NCBI GenBank assembly: GCA_903845125.1
Contig: CAIMWS010000356.1
Location: 1 to 45,899, forward strand
Source: an uncultured Verrucomicrobiota bacterium
GTDB taxonomy: Bacteria > Verrucomicrobiota > Verrucomicrobiia > Limisphaerales > UBA1319
Reading direction: 5' to 3'
Length of the DNA stretch: 45,899 nucleotides
A model generated the notes under the pieces. That model ran no database searches. It was not told where the DNA came from and was given only the letters and a program-made list of their open reading frames with translations. Shown here one piece after another: positions 35,915-44,685 of this stretch. Position 1 is the first letter of the stretch; every line of letters starts with the position of its first letter. The position numbers and the translations under genes were made by a program.

Positions 35915-38491
35915 TCAGGCCTGGTGCCTGATTTCCTTGATTTCCACCGTGCCCGCTTTGGCTTCAAAAAACGGCTGCCCGTTTTTGCGCCCTACCAGGC
36001 CGTAGCCGGTGGCGGTGGCGAAAAAGGTTTGGAAGTCGCCCTTGATGGAGGGCTGCAGATACAGGATTTTTTCCACGGCATCGTAACGGGCGCCCGCCAG
36101 GCCCTGCAAAAGCCCGTAGGAGGACATGGCCCGGGCATACCAGTGGCCGCATTCGTATTCGTTGAACGGGTTGCGGATGCGGCCGTCGTAGCGATCCCGG
36201 CATACCCGGACGATTTCCAAGCCTTCCTCCACCAGGCCGAGTAGCATGAGGTGCGAGGCCACTTGGTATTCGATGCCGGTCCACACCTCGTTGGAATAGA
36301 CAAACGGCAGCGATAGCTCGCCCCCTTTGGGCCAGGTGCAAAGCAGCAGCCCCCCCTCGGCGCCGCAGGCGTAGGAGGGCCGCTGCGGGTTGGCGTGGGC
36401 GGAGAGGTCGCGCTTCAGGTTGTATTTGTGGACGGCCCGCAGGTGGCTGGCCACCTTTTGCTTGTCCAATACCTGCCCCACACCGCAGACCAGCCCCAGC
36501 CAGGAGCCGAGCACCCCGTCCGCCAGGCAGCCGCTGCCGTATTGGTATTTGGGCCCTTCCTTCTCGAACAAGGCCCGCGCCTCGGTGGAGTAGGCCCCCA
36601 CCATGCTTTTATTTTCCAGCGGGTTTTGGGCCTTCAAGTTTTTCCACTCGATGCGCTGGATGAAATACTCCCCGTCATACAACCCGGCCTCGGCCTGGCT
36701 GGTGCCCTTGGCCAGCAGTTCGGCATACAAGGGCACTTCGTCGCCCAGGGCCTTGCCCATGGCCACCGCGGCCATCAAGGCGCCCAGGTAGAAGCTGGTG
36801 CACATGCCATCCGGCCCCCAGAACTCGATGTCGTAGGTGTTGTGGTGCGGCTCTTCCACCCACCCTTTATGGCCGGGATCCCAAGCCTGGATGCAATAGT
36901 TCAAGCTTTGCTTCACTTTGGGCCAGAGGCGGCGCAGCCATTCGGAATTGCCGCTGATCTGCCAATCCCGGTGCACTTTCATGATGCCGCCCAGCTGGCC
37001 ATCCGCGGCGGCGTGAAAATCGTGCTGCAGCGGGCGGATGGGCAGGGCGCTGCGAAATTGCTGGTGGCCGGCCGCGTCCTGCGAGGGGCCGAATTCGGTT
37101 TCGCGCAGCGTCCGCTCCAGGTTGGGGAAAAGGTGGGGCAGGGCTTGGGCGTAATTCCACACGTGGGTGCAGGTGCCGTGGCAGCAGCCCGAGTTGTCCC
37201 CGCACCCTTCCCAGCACCAGAGCCGGCCGTCCAGCTGGCGCAGCACGGTGGGGGACTTCAGGATGGTCAGATTGGCCGCCACTGCTTCCATCACCTCGGG
37301 TGGCAGCGTGGAGGCGTGGAAACAATCGCTGAACCGTTCCGACTTGGAGCGGAGTTCCTCGTAATGATCCCGCCAGTAATCCGTCACCTCCTGGAGGCTG
37401 GCATAACGGCCCGCATACCAGGGGCTGTAGTTTTCCGGCTTGGCCGAGGCATCCGCCAAATCCTTCCCGAAATGGATGTTGGTTTGCGGGACATACCAGG
37501 CCAGCCGCAGGCGGATGGTCCGGCTTTCACCCGGCTGGAGCTGGAACGGCACGAACAGCGTGGCGCCCGGCGCCGGGCCCCCTTCGCTCACCGGGGGCCG
37601 GTCGTAGGCCGCCCCTTCGGCGATATCTTTCCAAGCCAGGGTCAGCGGATCCCACCACCCGCCCCGGAACCAGGCATGGTTGACCTTCACAGCCGCGTCG
37701 CTGACCGTGGCGGAAAAGGAACCGGAATCCCAGGCCCGGTCCTTGGGGCCCGCGCCCCACAGGACGAAGCCGCCCGGCGTGGTCCGGATGGCCTGGTCCG
37801 CATTGTCCACCGCCATGAAATTACGGGCGTTGAAGGAAAACACCGCCTCCTGGCTGGTCCGGGAGCGGTTGGTGAACCGATATTCCAGGCCCGCCACCGG
37901 CAGGCTGGCGTTATCCGCATCCCCCGGTTCGAAGGGGCTCCAGCCCGTGATTTCCACCGCCAGCGGCAGCTGGGGATCCGTCAGCGCCACGGTGGCAAAG
38001 GGAAACCGGGTTTTGAAGACCGCCTTGGTGAAACGGGGCAGGCCGAACGCCGTTCCGGCGGCGCCGTTGCCAGTCCCCGGCGATCCGAACAACTTCCAAC
38101 CGGGCACCGGCCCTTCCAGCACGCGGGCGGTGTTGGGCTTGCCTTTCACGCACAAGGCGGCGAAGGTGCATGGTTCCTTGTAAACCTCCGGGCGGTTGCG
38201 CAGCGAAAAGTGCGAGAGCGCCCCGGTGCCCTCCAGGCAGATCATCCCGGCACCCATGCCCCCCATCGGAAACGCCACCCGGTTCAGGTATTCCCCTTCG
38301 TAAGCCGTGTTGAAGGCGCGTTTGGGGGTTCGGCGGGCGGGCCGTCTCGGCGTTGCTTCCGCGGGTTCCCGGGCGGGGCCGGATTCCCCGGCCTGGGTTT
38401 TCAACATGCCGGCGGCGCCGATGGAAGCCGCGGAGATTTTGATGAACGCGCGCCTGGGCAGGGAGGATTTGGATTGGTTTTCGCTCGCCAT
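35915..38491 (-). CDS. Tat-exported GH116/GBA2-like glycoside hydrolase family protein
   Basis: An 858-residue protein. A twin-arginine signal is visible at the N-terminus (LPRRAFIKISAASIGAAGM), so export is as a folded protein. Then comes a GBA2_N-like beta-sandwich domain (about 60-380), opening FNTAYEGEYLNRVAFPMGGM, and an (alpha/alpha)6 DUF608/GH116 catalytic domain (about 400-840) with GCCHGTCTHVWNYAQALPHL and HNTYDIEFWGPDGMCTSFYL. The Asp in HNTYD matches the family's acid/base position. At the segment where GBA2 and TxGH116 carry the nucleophile Glu (NELYFL-type) I read ANLTIL, so the nucleophile may lie elsewhere or activity may differ; this alignment is from memory. Known GH116 enzymes cleave beta-glucosides, xylosides or GlcNAc. 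It is divergent from an alpha/beta hydrolase. The Shine-Dalgarno sequence is weak (AGAAAAG). Confidence 0.85.
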   Translation of the reverse strand: MASENQSKSSLPRRAFIKISAASIGAAGMLKTQAGESGPAREPAEATPRRPARRTPKRAFNTAYEGEYLNRVAFPMGGMGAGMICLEGTGALSHFSLRNRPEVYKEPCTFAALCVKGKPNTARVLEGPVPGWKLFGSPGTGNGAAGTAFGLPRFTKAVFKTRFPFATVALTDPQLPLAVEITGWSPFEPGDADNASLPVAGLEYRFTNRSRTSQEAVFSFNARNFMAVDNADQAIRTTPGGFVLWGAGPKDRAWDSGSFSATVSDAAVKVNHAWFRGGWWDPLTLAWKDIAEGAAYDRPPVSEGGPAPGATLFVPFQLQPGESRTIRLRLAWYVPQTNIHFGKDLADASAKPENYSPWYAGRYASLQEVTDYWRDHYEELRSKSERFSDCFHASTLPPEVMEAVAANLTILKSPTVLRQLDGRLWCWEGCGDNSGCCHGTCTHVWNYAQALPHLFPNLERTLRETEFGPSQDAAGHQQFRSALPIRPLQHDFHAAADGQLGGIMKVHRDWQISGNSEWLRRLWPKVKQSLNYCIQAWDPGHKGWVEEPHHNTYDIEFWGPDGMCTSFYLGALMAAVAMGKALGDEVPLYAELLAKGTSQAEAGLYDGEYFIQRIEWKNLKAQNPLENKSMVGAYSTEARALFEKEGPKYQYGSGCLADGVLGSWLGLVCGVGQVLDKQKVASHLRAVHKYNLKRDLSAHANPQRPSYACGAEGGLLLCTWPKGGELSLPFVYSNEVWTGIEYQVASHLMLLGLVEEGLEIVRVCRDRYDGRIRNPFNEYECGHWYARAMSSYGLLQGLAGARYDAVEKILYLQPSIKGDFQTFFATATGYGLVGRKNGQPFFEAKAGTVEIKEIRHQA

Positions 38492-38738
38492 AATAAGTTC
38501 TTTTCTGGTTGTTTCTTTCGAGTCCCCAATTTTCTACCGCGCTTCTCCCCGCGCAAGCAAGCAAAAGGTCGGGGGTGCCATTGGCTGGCGGTCACCAGGG
38601 TCGGGGCGCAGCCCGGCGGCCGCCGTTTCACCCGTTTTTGGTGATGCCAAAGGCTCGTTGAAAAGCCCCCGCAAGCCCCGGCTTGGAGAGGTCGGAAAAG
38701 CTTGTTTTCACCCTCCGGCAGAAGGTAAATTACCCCTC

Positions 38739-39671
38739 ATGATGAACCCGAAACCGATGACTCGGACTATAAAATCCCGCTGGCTGGGCTGGGGCATGCT
38801 GTGGGCCTTATGCGCTACCCTGGCCGCCACCCTGGCCGCCGCCCAGACCACCCCTGCTTTCACCCGCACCGAAGATGTCGTTTACGGGCGCAAATTCGGC
38901 ACCGCGCTGACCTTGGATGTTTTCCAGCCGCAAAAACCCAACGGCGCCGCCATCCTGTTGATGATCAGCGGCGGGTGGTTCTCCAGCCACGACAGCATCA
39001 ATATCGGAACCTGCCAGCCATTCCTGGACCGTGGCTATACGGTGTTCGCCGTGGTGCACGGCTCGCAGCCCCGGTTTGTCGTCCAGGAAATCACCCAGGA
39101 TATCCACCGGGCCGTCCGGTTTGTCCGTCATAACGCCGCCAAATATGGGGTGAATCCGCGCCAATTCGGCATCGCTGGCGCCAGCGCCGGAGGGCACCTG
39201 TCCCTCACCATGGGCACCCAGGGCGGCCCGGGTGATCCCCAGGCCAAAGACCCCATCGACCGCGAGAGCAGCGCCGTCCAGGCCGTGGCCTGCTTTTTCC
39301 CACCCACCGATTTCCTGAATTACGGACAGCCGGGGGAGGACGCGGTGGGGGTGGGCATCCTGAAGAATTTCAAGCCCGCTTTCGGCCCCAAATCGGACAC
39401 CGCCGAAGGCCGCCAGGCGCTCGGCCGGGCCATTTCCCCGATCTATTTTGTCACTTCCAACCTGCCGCCCACCCTCATCATCCATGGCGATGCCGACAAA
39501 CTGGTTCCCATCCAGCAGGCCGAGTCCTTTATCCAAAAAGCCCAAGCCGCCGGGGTGCCGGCTAAACTGATCACCCGTCCGGGCAAGGAGCATGGCTGGC
39601 CGGAGATCGGCGCCGATTTCCAGATTCTCGCCGGCTGGTTCGATGAACACCTTCGTGGCTTGAAAAAGTAA
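38739..39671 (+). CDS. Exported alpha/beta hydrolase, BD-FAE/acetyl-esterase type
   Basis: A 310-residue protein with a signal peptide (hydrophobic about 15-35, ending LAAAQ). Catalytic features are the oxyanion-hole ISGGW (77-80), nucleophile Ser149 in GIAGASAGGHLS, acid Asp251 or 253 in IIHGDADKLVP and His285 in GKEHGWPE. The fold order matches the BD-FAE/esterase-lipase subgroup (polysaccharide de-acetylases or feruloyl esterases, and Verrucomicrobiota 'alpha/beta hydrolase' homologues). The ATG pair at 38739/38742 follows AGAAGG by about 12 bases. A longer open frame upstream overlaps the divergent gene and is not coding. It shares a 247-base gap with the GH116-like gene, so both may act on the same glycan outside the cytoplasm (inference). 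Confidence 0.88.
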   Translation: MMNPKPMTRTIKSRWLGWGMLWALCATLAATLAAAQTTPAFTRTEDVVYGRKFGTALTLDVFQPQKPNGAAILLMISGGWFSSHDSINIGTCQPFLDRGYTVFAVVHGSQPRFVVQEITQDIHRAVRFVRHNAAKYGVNPRQFGIAGASAGGHLSLTMGTQGGPGDPQAKDPIDRESSAVQAVACFFPPTDFLNYGQPGEDAVGVGILKNFKPAFGPKSDTAEGRQALGRAISPIYFVTSNLPPTLIIHGDADKLVPIQQAESFIQKAQAAGVPAKLITRPGKEHGWPEIGADFQILAGWFDEHLRGLKK

Positions 39672-39673
39672 CC

Positions 39674-39721
39674 CCCTCCGCCGTTTGCCAGCCTGCAGGC
39701 TGGGATGGGTGAGCCGGAGGG
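39674..39721. repeat. Nested palindrome after the esterase gene
   Basis: A perfect 16-base palindrome CCAGCCTGCAGGCTGG (39688-39703) sits inside outer arms CCCTCCG (39674-39680) and CGGAGGG (39715-39721). It begins 3 bases after the esterase stop. No clear U-run follows. It may terminate transcription or be a REP-like dispersed repeat; other copies would have to be looked for in the genome. From 39722 to 39881 I see no gene. Confidence 0.55.
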
Positions 39722-39881
39722 TAATCCGTGGAAAACCATCCTGTAACGGACCTCTGAGCCTTCCCACGTTTTGGAACCGGAATGGGGGAGGTTTGGAGCC
39801 TGTCCGCCCCTGCCCGAAAAGAGGGGAAAATATTTTATCCATCCCAAACCCAGGGCTTCCCCGCGTTCCCCCTGGGCGGGA

Positions 39882-40244
39882 TTATTCCGCCCCTGCGGGG
39901 CTTTTTCGGCTGGCAGGTGCGGTTTGCTCCAATTCCAGACCAGCGGAGGCCGGTCCCGGGTTATCTTCCCCATTAAATTGAAGCGTGTTCCGGCCTTGGG
40001 GAGAAAAATGAAGTCGCAGCAGGCCCCAAGGAGCCGCCCTCTGCCCTCCGTAATGATCGGCGAAGGCTTCGACGAACTCGGCGACTTTAATTTGCTGATT
40101 GCGAGGCAGTTCGCTGGCTTTTTCAAAGACCTGGCGCAAGCGGCCGGCGGGTCCTCCTCGGCGGTTGGCGGGATTGTCGTCAGAGAGCAGGGATTCGACG
40201 CGCACGCCCAATATCCGGGCCAGCCGGATGGTTTTCCGGATTTC
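39882..40244 (-). pseudogene. Remnant of an XRE-family HTH regulator (C-terminal part only)
   Basis: The minus-strand frame reads GEIRKTIRLARILGVRVESL from about 40247, the typical last HTH helix and 'a..LGV.v..LL' ending of an XRE domain. It continues RRGGPAGRLRQVF, then ELPRNQQIKVAEFVEAFADH, a familiar linker and C-terminal helix of small XRE regulators. The first HTH helices are missing: upstream in this frame there is only the MJ1316-domain gene in another frame, and no ATG precedes the conserved part. After about 39995 the frame loses resemblance and runs to a stop at 39882. I read it as a 5'-truncated remnant. A short protein from the internal GTG/ATG codons is possible but would lack DNA-binding helices. 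Confidence 0.5.
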
Positions 40245-40497
40245 ACCCCCGCTGCCAGATCAACTGCCCGTCTTTCAGCACTTCCCGCACCCGGTGCAAC
40301 GGGATGTGCCGGGTATGGCCGGTTTCAGCATCCAACAATTCGAAGGCGCCGCTGGGGCCTTCCGGGAAGGTGATGGTCTCGAAAGCCACCCTTTGGATGG
40401 TGGCCTGGTGGCGGTCGAAATACCCAAGCTCAAAGCGCCCCTGGCCAAATTCAGGATCCCACCGGATGCGGCTGAGCAATTCGTGGATCGGGATCAT
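40243..40497 (-). CDS. MJ1316-domain (DUF504) RNA-end-recognition protein
   Basis: An 84-residue protein that is essentially one MJ1316/DUF504 domain: MIPIHELLSRIRWDPEFGQG, then FELGYFDRHQ, IPLHRVREVLKDGQLIW. The 'IRWDPEFG', 'GYyDR' and 'IPfHRIReV.kDG..iW' signatures are strong. The family is proposed to recognise RNA ends with cyclic phosphates and is best known in archaea and eukaryotes, with scattered bacterial members. GAGGGGG sits at good spacing before the ATG and overlaps the stop of the FG-GAP gene, 11 bases upstream, so the two genes are co-transcribed. The function in this cell is unknown. Confidence 0.88.
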   Translation of the reverse strand: MIPIHELLSRIRWDPEFGQGRFELGYFDRHQATIQRVAFETITFPEGPSGAFELLDAETGHTRHIPLHRVREVLKDGQLIWQRG

Positions 40498-40508
40498 GGT
40501 TCACCCCC

Positions 40509-41894
40509 TCATTCCCCCGGGTAGAGCGTCATGTTGTACAGCGAGGGTCGTTCAAACGGCCGGGCATTGGCATACACACCAAAGCCCCGCGAGCCGAACA
40601 GGATCACCTCCTCCCGGCTGTCGCCCCAGACATCCGCCGCCATCCCGTAGCAATCGGAGCAATAATCCTTTTCCCCCGGCAGCGGCTCGGAGGGCAGGGG
40701 GAAATAGTCCAGGATTTCCCCCTGGCCGTTGTACAGGCGGGCCGGTTTGGGCGGACCCTGGCGCTCCACGGAAAAGCCGTAAACCAGGGCGCAATCCGGC
40801 TGGCCGGGACCCAGCCATTGGATCAGGCGGGTGGCGATGCACCATTCGCCCTTGGCCATCTGGCGTTTCCAAAGCTCGCGCCCGTCGAGGCCGTAGAGGT
40901 AGAGGTGGGCCCAGGCATTGGCATCGCGGCGGTGGGCGGGCACGGGGGTGCGGTCCACCACCATGAATTGCAGCGGGGAACCGGTTTGGAAATGGCCGGC
41001 CACCACATGCTGCGCCTCGCCCAGGGGATGTTCCCAAAGGATGGATCCGGTGCGGTCCAGGCAATGGATGCCGCCGTTGCCGAACAATAGGCGCCATTGG
41101 CCATCCGGCGGTTTGACGATGAAGGTGGCGTCCTGGTGGCCCCCCTGGGCATCCTTTTGGAAAACGACTCGGCCATCGTGATCGATCAAGGCGAAACCCA
41201 CGAATACCTCGTCCCGCCCGTCGCCATCCACATCGGCCACGGCCGGGTAATGGCCCACCGATCCGGCGTAGCTCCAGAGCGTTTTCCCCTCGTGGGACAC
41301 GCCCCACAGGTTCCAGTAGCGATCCTTCACCACCAGATCCTCCCGCCGGCCGCGGCCGGTGAGATCCGCGAAGAGGAAGCTGTCATCCGCCGGGGCGGGC
41401 AGGGGAAAACGGGTTTTTTCCGCGCCGGTGCGGCCATCCAGGACCACCATGCTGGCGCTGCCCGCATAGCGGGGCGCCCGCTCGCGGATGTTTTGGGCCG
41501 TGGCCGGGGGGGAGTCCAGGTAGGTGGCCTGCTGGACATACAGCACCTCATTGACGCCGTCGCGGTCCCAATCGTAAATCTGCACCGGCAGGTCGCAATA
41601 AGCCCGGCCGTTGTCCTTGGAGGGGGTGCCGTGCTGCCACAGGATGTCCCCTTTCAGCGTGGTGGCCGTCAGGCAGGTGATGAGGCGCGGGCCATAGAGA
41701 TCCTGGACGAACAGGACATCCGGCGCGCCATCGCGGTTGAGATCACCGATGCGGATGGTTTCCGAGAGGAAATCCTTCCCCACGATGTGGCTGGCGAGGA
41801 AGGTGTTCCCGGAGCCGTCCGGATTTTCAACCGCGGCCGGTCCCAGCGCTGGCCAGGCCATCGCCAGCATCCAGAGTTTGAGGTGTTTGAGCAT
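40509..41894 (-). CDS. Exported FG-GAP/VCBS beta-propeller protein
   Basis: A 461-residue protein with a signal peptide (start MLKHLKLWMLAMAW, cleavage near ALGPAA). Calcium-type propeller loops recur: DLNRDGAPDVLFV, YDWDRDGVNEVLYV, VADVDGDGRDEVFVG, each followed by short beta-blade sequences such as ILWQHG, TLWSYAG and ILWEHPLG. The fold resembles the propellers of PL11 rhamnogalacturonan lyases and FG-GAP carbohydrate-binding proteins, but I see no catalytic motif, so the enzyme class is left open. The start at 41894 is the ATG in front of the signal peptide; the frame is open 19 codons further. It lies in a small glycan-related neighbourhood and directly precedes the MJ1316-domain gene. 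Confidence 0.8.
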   Translation of the reverse strand: MLKHLKLWMLAMAWPALGPAAVENPDGSGNTFLASHIVGKDFLSETIRIGDLNRDGAPDVLFVQDLYGPRLITCLTATTLKGDILWQHGTPSKDNGRAYCDLPVQIYDWDRDGVNEVLYVQQATYLDSPPATAQNIRERAPRYAGSASMVVLDGRTGAEKTRFPLPAPADDSFLFADLTGRGRREDLVVKDRYWNLWGVSHEGKTLWSYAGSVGHYPAVADVDGDGRDEVFVGFALIDHDGRVVFQKDAQGGHQDATFIVKPPDGQWRLLFGNGGIHCLDRTGSILWEHPLGEAQHVVAGHFQTGSPLQFMVVDRTPVPAHRRDANAWAHLYLYGLDGRELWKRQMAKGEWCIATRLIQWLGPGQPDCALVYGFSVERQGPPKPARLYNGQGEILDYFPLPSEPLPGEKDYCSDCYGMAADVWGDSREEVILFGSRGFGVYANARPFERPSLYNMTLYPGE

Positions 41895-42452
41895 AAGCAA
41901 TTGTGTTCTGTGTTTGGAATGAGCCTGCCTCGCCCCAGGTGGTCCAGTCAAGGGATAGCCCGTACGAATTTAGCCGGCTGCCCGGCGCGGGTGAATCCCG
42001 CCATTGGGAATTGCCACCGCGTGCACTTTGAACTCCTGGATTCGGCAGCGCTAAAAAACCGCCACCCAAAGACGGGCCTTTGAGGGGCCTAAAAGTGAAC
42101 CGGATTTGAACCGGGAAATGGGGGGTAATTTCCAGGGGTTGGGGTCAGGGTGAGGAGGAACGCCCGTGGCAGCCACCCGCCCTGATTGAGGATGGCAGGT
42201 TCAAAACATCCCCAATTCCAGTGTAAGCCAGTGCAAAAATGGAAATGCAGAGCGGTCAATTTCGGGATGGTCCCATAAAGGGGCTTTCAGGCCTGGCCCG
42301 GGGTCGTTTTTCTGATCCTGATGGACGGGCGCCTGCTGCCCGGCCGGGTGATTCTCTTTTGACGCTGTAACCTTTCGGCGAGCGGTTGCGACTATAAACC
42401 CGGCAAAGTTCTGTAATGCCTGGTGGAATGGTTTTGTGGTAATTTCAGGTGC
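41895..42452. other. Gene-free divergent spacer
   Basis: About 560 bases between the FG-GAP gene (minus strand) and the YIP1 gene (plus strand). No convincing gene or RNA is seen. A tandem GAACCGG (42097-42103 and 42108-42114, 11-base pitch) is the only small repeat I noted. Both promoters should be here. Confidence 0.45.
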
Positions 42453-43223
42453 ATGGTAAACGATGGTGATCCCGCCAGCGGCGGTGTTTCGGGCGAAGCG
42501 ATGAGCTTGGGCAACCGGATGCTGAGCATGTATGCCACCCCGGGGGAGGTTTTTGACCAAGTGCGGTCCAGCCCTCCCTGTGCGGGGAATTGGCTGTTGC
42601 CCACGCTGGTTTTGCTGCTGGCAATGGCGGCGGCGGTCTGGATCCGGTTTGCCAAGCCGGCGGTGATCCTGCAAATCCGGGAGCAAAGTGCCCGGCAGGT
42701 CCAAAAAATGGTGCAAGCTGGCAAATTAACCGCCGACCAGGCCGATGCCGCCGATGAGCGCACCCAGCGATTGCTGACGCCCAACTTCCTGAGGATCACC
42801 GGCATCCTGGCGGGGGGCGTGTTTACCGTGGCTGGATTGTTCCTCTACGCGCTGGTCTTGTGGTTGCTGGGAACCCAATTGTTTTCGGCGGCGATCGAAT
42901 ATGGTAAGACCCTCGAAATCACCGCCCTGGCGGGCATGATCCAGGTGCTTAATGTGCTGGTAACCAGCCTGTTGGTGGCGGCCAAAGGCAACGGCATGGT
43001 CACCCCCGGCCCCGCTTTTTTCGTGGAAGAGCTTGATCTGCACAACCCGCTTCATACTGTATTGACCGGGCTTAATGTCGTGACGCTGTGGCATGTGGCG
43101 GTGCTCGCCTTGGGGCTGGCCAGGCTGGGGCGCATTGCCTGGTGGAAGACGGCCGCTTGTCTATATTCGATCTGGTTTGGGGTGAATGCGCTCTTTTTCG
43201 GGTTGGGCCGTCTATTTTCATGA
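42453..43223 (+). CDS. YIP1-family membrane protein
   Basis: A 256-residue protein with about five transmembrane segments. After a short N-terminus with MYATPGEVFDQVRSSP, typical of bacterial YIP1-domain proteins ('..PgevFe.v...P'), come a first TM (WLLPTLVLLLAMAAAVWI), a polar region of about 50 residues (IREQSARQVQKMVQAGKLTA), then four hydrophobic segments with DLHNPLHTVLTGLNVVTLWH between the last pairs. Bacterial YIP1 proteins are poorly characterised. This one sits directly upstream of a MacAB-like export system, separated by 55 bases, so it could be part of the same transcript. The start is uncertain: ATG 42453 or 42501, the latter giving the more family-like N-terminus. Confidence 0.85.
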   Translation: MVNDGDPASGGVSGEAMSLGNRMLSMYATPGEVFDQVRSSPPCAGNWLLPTLVLLLAMAAAVWIRFAKPAVILQIREQSARQVQKMVQAGKLTADQADAADERTQRLLTPNFLRITGILAGGVFTVAGLFLYALVLWLLGTQLFSAAIEYGKTLEITALAGMIQVLNVLVTSLLVAAKGNGMVTPGPAFFVEELDLHNPLHTVLTGLNVVTLWHVAVLALGLARLGRIAWWKTAACLYSIWFGVNALFFGLGRLFS

Positions 43224-43278
43224 TTTTTTTGAAATTTGAAACTAATGAGCGCCCCGTGTGTCTCTACCAAGGTATCGC

Positions 43279-44644
43279 ATGAGTAACGGAAAAAAGAAGA
43301 GCCGGAAAAAGCTGGTTGTCCTCGGTTTAATCGCCTTGACCCTCGGAGGCTTGGGCGCCTATGCCTTTTGGCGGCGTCCGGAGCCGGTCACCATCGTGCA
43401 AACCGAAAAAGTGATGCGGCGCAATTTGACGGAGCTGGTGGTGGCCAACGGCAAGATCCAGCCGGTTGTTTACGTGAAAATCAGCCCGGAGGTCAGCGGC
43501 GAAATCATTGAACTGCCCGTCAAGGAGGGCCAGGAGGTGAAAAAGGGCGATTTGCTGATGCGCATCAAGCCCGATACCTATATTTCCGCCACCAACAGTG
43601 CCAACGCGGGCTGGTTGTCCGCGCAGGCGCAGAACACCCCTCGCCAAGGCCAACCTGCGGAAGGCGGAAGATGAAAGCCGGCGCATCGAGGGGCTTTTCA
43701 AAAACAACCTGGTGTCGGATTCGGCCTTCCTGGATGTGAAAACCACCTATGAGGTGGCCAAGGCCACCTTTGAGTCCTCCACCCACCAGATGGAGAACGC
43801 GCGCGCCAACCTCACCCGGGCGCTGGAGGATCTGGCGAAATGCACCTTTTTTTCGCCCCTGTCGGGCACCATCAGCAAGCTCAATAGCCAACTCGGTGAG
43901 CGGGTGGTGGGCACCGCCATGTATCAAGGCACCGAGGTCATGACGATCGCCGATCTGAGCAACATGGAAGCGCGGGTGGATATCGGGGAGGTGGATATCG
44001 TGCTGATCCAAACCGGCCAGAAAGCGCGACTGGAGGTGGATGCCTTCCGCGATAAAAAGTTCACCGGTGTGGTTTCGGAAATCGCCAACACGGCCAAAAG
44101 CTTCGGCATGGGCACGCAGCAGGACGCCACCAAGTTCGAGGTGCGCATCCGTGTTTCCGCCAAGGAATCGTTCCGGCCGGGCATGTCGGTGACGGCCGAG
44201 GTGGAGACCCGGTACCGGACCAACGTGGTCACGGTGCCAACCCAGAGCGTGACAACCCGCATGCCCGATGAAAAAGCCGGGAAAAAAACCGGTGGCAAGG
44301 ATGTGGCTTCCGCGGCGGGCAAGGCCAATTCCGCCACCACCAACCTGGCTTCCACCAATGCCACTAATACCGTCTCCGGGCGTAAAGCCAATGAGCCGCC
44401 CAAGCCGATCGAAGTGGTTTTTCTGGTCCGGGACGGCAAATCCACCATGGCCCCCGTGAAGCGCGGCATCAGCGACGATTCCTACGTGGAAATCCTGGAA
44501 GGCCTGGAGGAGGGGCAGGAAGTGGTTTCCGGAGGTTACAAGGCCATCGCCCGGGATTTGAAAGACGGCGGCTTGATCAAGGTGGACAACCAGAAAAAAG
44601 ATACCAACAAAGACGGGGAGAAGAAAGACGGGGAGAACAAGTAG
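43279..44644 (+). pseudogene. MacA/HlyD-like periplasmic adaptor gene with one-base frameshift
   Basis: The first frame (43279-43674) gives an N-terminal anchor (KKLVVLGLIALTLGGLGAYAF) and the first half of the biotinyl-lipoyl domain (YVKISPEVSGEIIELPVKEG, DLLMRIKPD). It is lost after SAQAQNT. The +1 frame continues at once with LAKANLRKAEDESRR, a helical hairpin, the second lipoyl half (CTFFSPLSGTISKL), beta-barrel (VDIGEVDIVLIQTGQKARLE) and membrane-proximal domains to 44644. The total span is 1366 bases, one more than a multiple of three. Removing one C from the CCCC at 43637-43640 restores NTLAKANLRKAE and a 454-residue adaptor. Causes could be sequencing error, a real mutation or slippage on the C-run. 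The intact protein would join the ABC genes below to an outer-membrane channel. Confidence 0.85.
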
Positions 44645-44685
44645 GCCCTGGCGGGTGTGGCGGAGCAGCTACCAGGCATTGGTCC

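Noticed and set aside
36395..38644. 749-codon plus-strand open frame opposite the GH116-like gene
   Set aside because: It is a codon-bias shadow rich in Gly, His, Gln and Ala with no domain; the minus-strand protein is clearly real.
39443..40246. Minus-strand open frame overlapping the esterase end and the XRE remnant
   Set aside because: The residue composition is low-complexity and has no domain; the XRE similarity is in a different frame.
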